Origin: Limnoperna fortunei
Lineage: Eukaryota > Mollusca > Bivalvia > Mytilida > Modiolidae
Direction: 5' to 3'
Length of the DNA: 64,000 bases
NCBI GenBank assembly: GCA_944474755.1
Contig: OX104119.1
Coordinates: 1,054,001-1,118,000 of the forward strand
The notes beneath the pieces were generated by a model. That model saw only the letters and a program-made list of their open reading frames with translations, had not been told where the DNA came from and made no database searches. Shown piece by piece: positions 46,580-56,613 of this stretch. Made by a program: the position numbers and the translations under genes. How positions within the stretch are numbered: the first letter of the stretch is position 1; each line of letters starts with the position of its first letter.

Positions 46580-47215
46580 AAGAGAAACACACACATAAAA
46601 TATGTCACTTTCTAGGCAGTCAACAAGTGAATTAAGTAAACCATTTTAATTACATAGTTGTCCACACAGAGCATTTGATTAAATCAACACTTCCAATATT
46701 TTAAAAAACATAAATTTGTGGTTATGAATATGTGAGGTGTATGTGGTGTAAACACCATTTTCAGTTATTTTCAGCAATATAATATCATCATGTTTTTACC
46801 GAGAAAGAAATAGTACCGAAAGCTCCCGAATCACAGTAGCAGGAAAACTGACAATCATTTCATTTATTTTAAAATGGCTACTGGGCATTACACAGCATTC
46901 CAATGTTCCCAGCAATATTTTTAGTTATTATCATCTGGGAGATTTGATTGTACAGACATGTTCTCTTTTTGTAGCTGAAGGAAAATTAAAGCTGCTCATT
47001 TTTAAAGATATAAATTTGCTAAAATTCTATTCATTTATTTAAAATTTAAAAAATAGCAGCTATCTGGTAGTTAGCAGATAGGGCAAAATTGTTTTTATTT
47101 TTTGTAAATAATTTATGTGACTTGCTTTTCAAGTACACATAAAAGACACTGCTTACTAAGTTTGCACATCATAACAAATTTTACCAAAAGTTCAGCTTTA
47201 TTAGAATAAAAAAAA
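46580..47215. other. Intronic sequence
   Basis: No repeat or exon recognised. Confidence 0.4.
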
Positions 47216-49930
47216 TTAAAATTTACGTTTCCCGAAACGTTGAAGTCGCCTCCCGTTCCGCACTTTTGACCGAGTAGTGGGAACTAAAAGTCAAGAACAC
47301 AACTTCATAACATGAGCTTTTAGTTGGCCAAGTTTCATTTCGATCGGTTAAAAGATGAGCGAGAAAACGAGCAAACTTTAAAACGGCCGCCATTTTGAAA
47401 CCGGAAGTCGGACAAAAAATTTTTTTTGCAAAAATGCTCAGGATAGTTAGCTGTATCAGTATACCAATTTTCATTGAAATTGCTCTGGCCATAACTGAGA
47501 TCTGACAACGGCCGCCATTTTGTAAAACTTTAAAACGGCCGCCATTTTGAAACCGGAAGTCGAACAAAACATTTTTAAATAGTGGCACACTTAGGGTATC
47601 ATAAGCTACCTGTATACCAAATTTCGTTTAAATCGGATGTCGTTTAAATTTTTACATTTTTAGGGGGGTGGTGTTCGGATGGCGGCCATTTTGAAATGTC
47701 GGCCGCGTCAAATTTTTTTTTGCAAAAATGCTCGGGATAGTTAGCTGTATCAGTATACCAATTTTCATTGAAATTGCTTTGGCAATTACTGAGATCTGAC
47801 AACAACCGTCATTTTTTTCAACGGCGGCCATTTTGAAAATGGCGGCCATTTTTAAAAATTTCAAAAGTGGATTGCACAACTTCAGGTCACCCTTAACATG
47901 TTCCCAAAGTTTCATTTCGATCGGTTAAAAGATGAGCGAGAAAACGAGCGGACAACATTGCGAGGGGAAAACATAAGAATTATGAAAATAATTAAAATTT
48001 ACGTTTCCCGAAACGTTGAAGTCGCCTCCCGTTCCGCACTTTTGACCGTCAAGAGCACAACTTCATAACATGAGCTTTCATTTGGCCAAGTTTCATTTCG
48101 ATCGGTTAAAAGATGAGCGAGAAAACGAGCGGACAACATTGCGAGGGGAAAACATAAGAAATATGAAAATAATAATAATAATAATAAAATTTACGTTTCC
48201 CGAAACGTTGAAGTCGCCTCCCGTTCCGCACTTTTGACCGAGTAGAGGGAACTAAAAGTCAAGAGCACAACTTCATAACATGAGCTTTCAGTTGGCCAAG
48301 TTTCATTTCGATCGGTTAAAAGATGAGCGAGAAAACGAGCAAACTTTAAAACGGCCGCCATTTTGAAACCAGAAGTCGGACAAAAAATTTTTTTTGCAAA
48401 AATGCTCAGGATAGTTAGCTGTATCAGTATACCAATTTTCATTGAAATTGCTCTGGCCATAACTGAGATCTGACAACGGCCGCCATTTTGTAAAACTTTA
48501 AAACGGCCGCCATTTTGAAACCGGAAGTCGGACAAAAATTTTGAAAATAGTGGCACACTCAGGGTATCATAAGCTACCTGTATACCAAATTTCGTTTAAA
48601 TCGGATGACGTTTAAATTTTTACAGTTTTAGGGGGGTGGTGTTCGGATGGCGGCCATTTTGAAATGTCGGCCGCGTCAAATTTTTTTTTGCAAAAATGCT
48701 CGGGATAGGGAGCTGTATCAGTATACCAATTTTCATTGAAATTGCTTTGGCAATTACTGAGATCTGACAACGGCCGTCATTTTTTTTCAACGGCGGCCAT
48801 TTTGAAAATGGCGGCCATTTTGAAAATTTCAAAAGTGGATTGCACAACTTCAGGTCACCCTTAACATGTTCCCAAAGTTTCATTTCGATCGGTTAAAAGA
48901 TGAGCGAGAAAACGAGCGGACAACATTGCGAGGGGAAAAAGGAAAACATAATAATAATAATAAGAAACGGAGTAAAAACAATAAGTCGCCCGACACTTCG
49001 TGGTCGGCGACTTAATAATAATAAGAAACGGAGTAAAAACAATAAGTCGCCCGACACTTCGTGGTCGGCGACTTAATAATAATAATTAAAATTTACGTTT
49101 CCCGAAACGTTGAAGTCGCCTCCCGTTCCGCACTTTTGACCGAGTAGAGGGAACTAAAAGTCAAGAGCACAACTTCATAACATGAGCTTTCAGTTGGCCA
49201 AGTTTCATTTCGATCGGTTAAAAGATGAGCGAGAAAACGAGCAAACTTTAAAACGGCCGCCATTTTGAAACCGGAAGTCGGACAAAAAATTTTTTTTGCA
49301 AAAATGCTCAGGATAGTTAGCTGTATCAGTATACCAATTTTCATTGAAATTGCTCTGGCCATAACTGAGATCTGACAACGGCCGCCATTTTGTAAAACTT
49401 TAAAACGGCCGCCATTTTGAAACCGGAAGTCGGACAAAACATTTTTAAATAGTGGCTCACTTAGGGTATCATAAGCTACCTGTATACCAAATTTCGTCTA
49501 AATCGGATGACGTTTAAATTTTTACATTTTTAGGGGGGTGGTGTTCGGATGGCGGCCATTTTGAAATGTCGGCCGCGTCAAATTTTTTTTTGCAAAAATG
49601 CTCGGAATAGTTAGCTGTACCAGTATACCAATTTTCATTGAAATTGCTTTGGCAATTACTGAGATCTGACAACGGCCGTTTTTTTTTTCAACGGCGGCCA
49701 TTTTGAAAATGGCGGCCATTTTGAAAATTTCAAAAGTGGATTGCACAACTTCAGGTCACCCTTAACATGTTCCCAAAGTTTCATTTCGATCGGTTAAAAG
49801 ATGAGCGAGAAAACGAGCGGACAACATTGCAAGGGGAAAACATAAGAAATATGAAAATAATAATAATAATAATAAGAAACGGAGTAAAAACAATAAGTCG
49901 CCCGACACTTCGTGGTCGGCGACTTAACTA
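47216..49930 (+). repeat. Family C repeats in tandem: three full copies, one short copy, extra end hairpins
   Basis: Full copies start near 47219, 48187 and 49088, with a 175-bp short form at 47995-48170. Each begins with the palindrome ACGTTTCCCGAAACGT, then tg and AAGTCGCC. Each contains several cggccgccattttgaaa boxes and ends gagcggacaacattgcgagg. The terminal hairpin (AAGTCGCC and GGCGACTT outside, CGAC and GTCG inside, around ACTTCGTG) occurs near 48983-49014, 49042-49074 and 49893-49925, each after aagaaacggagtaaaaacaa. Long minus-strand frames (121, 87 and 114 codons) are conserved only because the DNA is repeated. I do not call them genes. Confidence 0.85.
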
Positions 49931-50743
49931 GTGCAGAAAAACAACTACATGTATTAACCCACAGTAGGCAATACAAAAACAGATAACACTCCAACTGGTA
50001 GATAAATCTTGTTAAATGCAAGTAGGGAATAATATGATAATTAATGCATATATTTAATTTAATGTGTCAAAACAATTCACACTCTTTCCAAAAAGGTCCT
50101 ATTATTAGAGATAATTCATGCCTTAATTATAGTGAGCACAAAATCTGCTTGATCGCATAATAATAATCTGCTTAATGATGATTTGGATTTTTTTTTGTCC
50201 GGAAGTTGGTACTGTAAAAAAAACTGTCCCAATGTGTATTGAAAGGGGCACTAAAATTTGCAACATTCAATAAAAAATAATTTTTTTGTTTAAAAAAATA
50301 ACCCAAAAAAAGTTAGACATTTTTTTTCAATCTTGGTAGAAAACACATAGCACTTAATAAAAGTCACATAAGGACTATATACTTGATTTACTGTATAAGC
50401 ATGATAATGCCATTGACAGTTACAATTTTACATGGAATACACTGTACATGCCCCGGGAATTTTAATTTCTCTGCGCATCCACGTGGAGGAAACTGAGATC
50501 TCCGCGGTCATCTCCAGTGTGACTCAGAATCACGAATTGCTGGTGGAGAGTCGGTATCGGGTGGAGAGCCCAAGACTCCATTGTGTATTCATGGTGTATC
50601 CACTTTGTAAACATTTGGGGATATATTGGCACATTTGGTAACTATTTACATTATCACATAAATAATGGGAATTTATCACAAGCATACCTGTAACCATCAG
50701 GGGTTCGACGGGTTCGGATTACCCCCCCCCCCCCCCCCCATTG
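49931..50743. other. Intronic sequence with a small diverged repeat
   Basis: Bases 50430-50600 (gggaattttaatttctc, cacgtggaggaaactgaga) are an inverse relative of 60763-60975. A poly-C run lies near 50723-50740, just before a family A copy. No gene. Confidence 0.4.
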
Positions 50744-52740
50744 AAAAGTAGACAAAGTCGATCTAGCGATCGCTGATACCCCCGCTTTTGTGAAAATTTC
50801 TAATGTTTTTCGTGGACTGCGACCTTGAAATTTGATGGTTTTCCCCCAAAATCAAAAGGCTTTTTACCAACCTGATATATAACAATATCCCAAAGTTTCA
50901 TTCAAATCGGATGCAAACTTTTTGAGTTATTGTCCGAAAACAACTTTTATGTTAAAATTTCTAACGTTTTTCATGGACTGTGACCTTGAAATTTGACGGA
51001 TTTCCCCCCAAAATCGATAGGCTTCTTACCAACCTGATATATGACAATATCCCAAAGTTTCATTCAAATCGGATGTAAACATTTTATACCCCCGCTCGAC
51101 AGAGTCGGGGGTATATAGTGGTCCTCATGTCGTCCGTCCGTCCGTTCGTCCGTCCACATTTGGTTTCCGGATGATAATTCAAAAAGTTTACATCCGATTT
51201 GAATGAAACTTTGGGATATTGTTATATATCAGGTTGGTAAGAAGCCTATCGATTTTGGGGGAAATCCGTCAAATTTCAAGGTCACAGTCCACGAAAAACG
51301 TTAGAAATTTTAACAAAAAAGTTGTTTCCGGACAATAACTCAAAAAGTTTACATCCGATTTGAATGAAACTTTGGGATATTGTCATATATCAGGTTGGTA
51401 AGAACCCTATCGATTTTGGGGGAAATCCGTCAAATTTCAAGGTCACAGTCCACGAAAAACGTTAGAAATTTTAACATAAAAGTTGTTTCCAGACAATAAC
51501 TCAAAAAGTTTGCATCCGATTTGAATGAAACTTTGGGACATTGTTATATATCAGGTTGGTAAAAAGCCTTTTGATTTTGGGGGAAATCCATCAAATTTCA
51601 AGGTCACAGTCCACAAAAACGTTAGAAATTTTTACAAAAAAGTTGTTTCCGGACAATAACTCAAAAAGTTTACATCCGATTTGAATGAAACTTTGGGATA
51701 TTGTCATATATCAGGTTGGTAATAAGCCTATCGATTTTGGGGGAAATCCGTCAAATTTCAAGGTCACAGTCCACGAAAAACGTTAGAAATTTTTACAAAA
51801 AAGTTGTTTCCGGATGATAACTCAAAAAGTTTGCATGTGATTTGAACGAAACTTTGAGATATTGTTATATATCAGGTTGGTAAGAAGCCTATCGATTTTG
51901 GGGGAAATCTGTCAAATTTCAAGGTCACAGTCTACGAAAAATGTTAGAAATTTTTACAAAAAGTTGTTTCGGAAAATGACTCAAAAAGTTTTCATCCGAT
52001 TTTAATGAAACTGTAAAATATTCTTATATATCTTGTTGGTAAGAAGCCTATTGATTTTGGTGGAAATCCATCCAATTGTAAGGTCACAATCCACGAAAAA
52101 CGTTAGAAATTTTCACAAAAGCGGGGGTATCAGCGATCGCTAGATCGACTTTGTCCAGTTGAGTTATTGTCCGGAAACAACTTTTTTGTTAAAATTTCTA
52201 ACGTTTTTCGTGGACTGTGACCTTGAAATTTGACGGATTTCCCCCAAAATCAATAGGCTTCTTACCAACCTGATATATAACAATATCCCAAAGTTTCATG
52301 CAAATCGGATGCAAACTTTTTGAGTTATTGTCCGGAAACAACTTTTTTGTAAACATTTCTAACGTTTTTCGTGGACTGTGACCTTGAAATTTGACGGATT
52401 TCCCCCAAAATCGATAGGCTTCTTACCAACCTGATATATGACAATATCTTAAAGTTTCATTCAAATCGGATGTAAACTTTTTGAGTTATTGTCCGGAAAC
52501 AACTTTTTTGTTAAAATTTCTAACGTTTTTCGTGGACTGTGACCTTGAAATTTGACGGATTTCCCCCAAAATCGATAGGCTTCTTACCAACCTGAAATAT
52601 AACAATATCCCAAAGTTTCATTCAAATCGGATGTAAACTTTGTGAATTATCATCCGGAAACCAAATGTGGACGGACGAACGGACGGACGGACGACATGAG
52701 GACCACTATATACCCCCGACTCTGTCGAGCGGGGGTATAA
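50744..52740. repeat. Family A element interrupted by a second, inverted family A element
   Basis: The host copy is plus-oriented and occupies 50744-51085 and 52158-52740. The guest, minus-oriented, is complete at about 51086-52157, from TATACCCCCGCTCGAC to CGACTTTGTCCA. Both share ~160-bp core units (caacctgatatataacaata and complements). The host ends with the normal hairpin at about 52709-52737. The arrangement forms an approximately 1-kb inverted repeat of high identity. Confidence 0.85.
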
Positions 52741-53142
52741 CAATGAATCACTATTAAAATAGGCATTCACTATTTAAACCTAGGATCACAATCAATATAA
52801 ACGCTTATGACCAGTTTAAATTATTTATGCTTTGAAGGTAAACAAAAATGCTGAAACTGCTTCTGATCGTCTCTTTTTTTCCAAAACCTTCCTCCTCGCC
52901 ACTGAAACAGCACAGATTTCCGTCATTGTTTCTATTTTACATAGCATAATCCATTTCTGCGTTATTTTTCACAAGCAGATCACACAAATAAAGTGACATT
53001 ATTTTGCCGCATCAAAGTGAATAAATAGTAAATAGAAAATTTCATAACTGTATATAAGTGTAACATGATGTTCTGTATATGTGACTCTCTGAAACAAGTG
53101 CGGGAGGTTCAAAATGAAAATGACACGTCTTTAAAAATACGA
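52741..53142. other. Intronic sequence
   Basis: No gene or repeat recognised. Confidence 0.4.
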
Positions 53143-54285
53143 GTGTGGACACAGAAAAACGTCTTGCCTGAATTCCGCATCAGTAACGAAAAAAAATTAC
53201 GTCATAAGCATTAAGTAAATAGCATTAAATTGTTATCATTTAAAATATACAATGCATGGTTACAGAGAAACGGACCTAATCCAAAAACTTAAACTTAGTC
53301 ACTTAGTCACTGAGGTCATGGTCAGTGGAAACCTTCAAGACACTAATGATTACACTAATGTACTAATCATTAGAAATCTTAAATACTTTCATCCTACCAG
53401 GCATGGTTACAGAGGAAATTGCCCTAATCCAAAAACGTTAACGTAGTTGCTGGACCGTGAAATTGAGGTCAAGGTCAGGTGAAACGTACCAGACAATCAT
53501 GTACTACTCATCAGCAACCTATATCCCAAATATTGTCATCCTTTCATGCATGGTTACAGATGAACTGCCGTAACCCAAAAACATTAATGTAGTTGCTAGA
53601 CCGTGAAATTGAGGTCAAGGTCAGTTGAAACCTATCAGACAGTCATGTACTAGTCATCAGCACCCTATATACCAAATATTGTCATCCTTCCATGCATGGT
53701 TACAGAGGAACCGCCATAACCCAAAAACTTTAACGTAGTTGCTAGACCGTGAAATTGAGGTCAAGGTCAGGTGAAACCTACCAGACAGTCATGTACTACT
53801 CATCAGAATCCTATATACCAAATATTGTCATCCTTTCATGCATGGTTACAGAGGAACTGCCGTCACCCAAAAACTTTAACGTAGTTGCTGGACCGTGAAA
53901 TTGAGGTCAAGGTTAGGCGACACCTACCAGACAGTCATGTACTACTCATCAGCAACCTATATACCAAATATTGTCACCCTTTCATGCATGGTTACAGAAG
54001 AACTGCCGTCACCCAAAAACTTTAACGTAGTTGCTGGACCCTGAAATTGAGGTCAAGGTCAGGCGAAACCTACCAGACAGTCATGGTCTACTCATCAGCA
54101 ACCTATATACCAAATATTGTCATCCTTCCATTCATGGTTACAGAGGAACTGCCATAACCCAAAAACTTTAACGTAGTTGCTGGATCGTGAAATTGAGGTC
54201 AAGGTTAGGTGAAACCTACCAGACAGTCATGTACTACTCATCAGCAACCTATATACCAAATATTGTCATCCTTCCATGCATGGTA
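53143..54285 (+). repeat. Family D element, copy 4, 3' truncated
   Basis: Start GTGTGGACAC and GTCTTGCCTG, then about seven ~148-bp units. The first is strongly diverged and the later ones carry catgcatggttacagaggaa instead of the catgcgtag variant of copies 2 and 3. It stops after ccttccatgcatggtaat, without the 3' part or hairpin. Confidence 0.8.
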
Positions 54286-54289
54286 ATAT

Positions 54290-54634
54290 CCATCAAGTAC
54301 AAAAAACATATATCCTAAGCATAATTTTGAAAAAAAATACTTCCAATAAATGTGTGACAACAAAATATTTTGTGAACTTATTATGACATGATGTACATTT
54401 AGGTACCAGTATAATTGTTGGCATCCATTCAGGTTTGCACAGTAAATTTAATTCAAGTCAATAAGTTCAATAAGTGCTTCTTTTTATGTAAATTTCTAAG
54501 CAATATGTTATCATCCTCGTGAATGAATATGTTTCATAACATTGTGAATGAAATTATCTAGAGAAAGCTGATATAATAAAGGGGCTCGTTTGTAATTTTA
54601 ACATACTGTGTAAATTGTATTTTTCATAGTATAA
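54290..54634. other. Intronic sequence
   Basis: AT-rich, nothing recognised. Confidence 0.4.
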
Positions 54635-54710
54635 TGTTCCCTCATCCAAGCATACCCCTAAGGATGTGAAGGATGAGGATCATTCTTGTAATTGAGCCTG
54701 AGGCTCAAGA

Positions 54711-54852
54711 GGGTATCACATAGCTATCATTTCCAGTGTATCGGCGAGATGCACAAAACTCAGTTTAAAGAGTTAAAAATAACTCTGTATAATTAGTAAC
54801 ATGTCACATGACATCCAGTATATAACCTAACCTCGTAACAAAATTGTCATCC
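54711..54852 (-). repeat. Inverted terminal repeat of DIRS element 2 (3' side)
   Basis: GGGTATCACATAGCTATC to CAAAATTGTCATCC, complementary to 60277-60423 with several substitutions near tcggcgagatgcacaaa. The outer extension 54635-54710 carries the module shared with element 1 (ccctcatccaagcatacc, gagcctgaggctca). Confidence 0.9.
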
Positions 54853-54943
54853 TTTAAAGTAAAATTTGTGACAAACACATAAATATCACATCAAAGAGCT
54901 GGGCACAAACCAAATTATTATCCAACAAAAAAAGGGTGGGTAT

Positions 54944-55075
54944 ATGATACCCTCTTGAGCCTCAGGCTCAATTGCAAGAATGACCCTCATCCTTCACATC
55001 CTTAGGGGTATGCTTGGATGAGGGAACATTCTTATACATTTTCACCTTTCTGCTCATTCGGGTATCACATAGCTT
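54944..55075 (-). repeat. Internal complementary region of DIRS element 2
   Basis: Bases 54944-55030 are complementary to the outer extension 54635-54715. Bases 55026-55075 are complementary to the right extension and repeat edge (60410-60455). The two halves join at gggaacattctt. Confidence 0.88.
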
Positions 55076-55160
55076 GTTTAAAGCTCTGGCACAAACCAGA
55101 AGTTTTTTGGCCCAAAAAAACCAGTAAAGTTTACAGAAAACTTTATATAACAAATCAAAA

Positions 55161-56610
55161 TTATTTCAATACATAATCAGCATAAGACAATGAACTATTG
55201 CAGTTCCTGTAATAAAACTTTCTGAAAGTTTTTGAGTTTGACCAGTTGGCTGTTGCTAAAATGTCTTTCATAGAACATCCAGAATTAAATGCTGCAGATG
55301 TTGAAGCTCCACGATAAGAGTGAGCCTTAAAAAATTTAATGTCTATTCCTGCTAACTGAAGAACATCCTTCAGCCACCGGGCTAAAGTACAAGTTGTAAC
55401 CACTTTGAATGTGGATAACGATACTAGTAAGGAAGAAGACTTTCTTAATTCCTTAACTTTTTCCAAATAACATAAAGTTCCAAAAACACATAGTTCTGGT
55501 TGACTAAACCTTTTCAATGTAATCGGACGATTAGAAAAACCTAGCTTAGAGATCTCAAACACAGCTGAATCTTCCAAAATATGCATATGTCTAATATCCA
55601 AAAACGATAAAATCTGAGCTCTAGCAGCAGTAGTAAGAGCAATTAAATGATCATGTCTGAGCTCTAGCAGCAGTAGTAAGAGCAATTAAACGATAAAGTC
55701 CGAGCTCTAGCAGTAGTAGTAAGAGCAAATAAAAACGATAAAGTCTGAGCTCTAGCAGCAGTAGTAAGAGCAATTAAACAATAAAGTCTGAGCTATAGCA
55801 GCAGTTGTAAGAGCAATTAAACGATAAAGTCAGAGCTCTAGCAGCAGTAGTAAGAGCAATTAAATGATAAAGTCTGAGCTCTAGCAGCAGTAGTAAGAGC
55901 AATTAAACGATAAAGTCTGAGCTCTAGCAGCAGTAGTAAGAGCAATTAAACGATAAAGTCTGAGCTCTAGCAGCAGTAGTAAGAGCAATTAAATGATAAA
56001 GTCTGAGCTCTAGCAGCAGTAGTAAGAGCAATTAAACAACAAAGTATGAGCTCTAGCAGCAGTAGTAAGAGCAATTAAATGATAAAGTCTGAGCTATAGC
56101 AGCAGTAGTAAGAGCAATTAAACGATAAAGTCTGAGCTCTAACAGCAGTAGTAAGAGCAATTAAACAACAAAGTATGAGCTCTAGCAGCAGTAGTAAGAG
56201 CAATTAAACAATAAAGTCTGAGCTCTAGCAGCAGTAGTAAGAGCAATTAAACGATAAAGTCTGAGCTCTAGCAGCAGTAGTAAGAGCAATTAAACGATAA
56301 AGTCTGAGCTCTAGCAGCAGTAGTAAGAGCAATTAAAGCAACAAGTTTATAAGTTAACATTTTCAATAATAACCTCCAATGGATACAAAGTAGATAAAAA
56401 GTCTAATACAGCAGAAACATCCCATGTCAAAGTATATCTTACTTTAGGTGGATTCATGTTAAAACATCTTTTCAAAAAAATTTTGTAATGATACAAAATT
56501 GTCAAAATTAATTCCAAAATACACTAAAGTCTGGGACAACATAGAACGATGACAGTTTATAACTGAATACGAAACACCAGCCTGTTGAAGTTCTAATAAA
56601 TATTCAATGA
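55161..56610 (-). pseudogene. Tyrosine recombinase of DIRS element 2, broken by a minisatellite
   Basis: The N-terminal half is visible on the minus strand at 56340-56610 (VSYSVINCHRSML; MNPPKVRYTLTWDVSAVLDF; MLTYKLVALIAL). The C-terminal half is open at 55161-55685, with the catalytic region LIALTTAARAQ, AHSYRGASTSAAF (the HxxR box) and FRKFYYRNC containing the likely catalytic tyrosine. Between them the segment coding for the catalytic arginine has been multiplied about 17-fold as a 43-bp tandem repeat, which destroys the frame. Otherwise it aligns with the recombinase of element 1. Confidence 0.88.
55616..56335. repeat. 43-bp minisatellite inside the recombinase gene, ~17 copies
   Basis: Unit (plus strand) gagctctagcagcagtagta, agagcaattaaacgataa, agtct. 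Copy starts are regularly spaced by 43 bp from 55616, with single-base variants (agctatagc, aacaacaaagta). On the coding strand each unit spells the residues LIALTTAARAQT, that is, the first catalytic-arginine box of the tyrosine recombinase. Confidence 0.93.
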
Positions 56611-56613
56611 TGT

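Noticed and set aside
47223..49746. Long minus-strand open frames (121, 121, 114, 87, 87, 74 codons) that look like a duplicated gene family
   Set aside because: They coincide exactly with the tandem family C repeat, contain the repeated GGCCGCCATTTTG boxes, and differ by frame-disrupting changes between copies. There is no start context, splice site or known domain.
10957..52740. Hammerhead-type ribozyme in the tandem repeats (retrozyme idea), prompted by ctgatga in family B modules
   Set aside because: No GAAA core or three-stem arrangement follows the ctgatga box in the modules I inspected.
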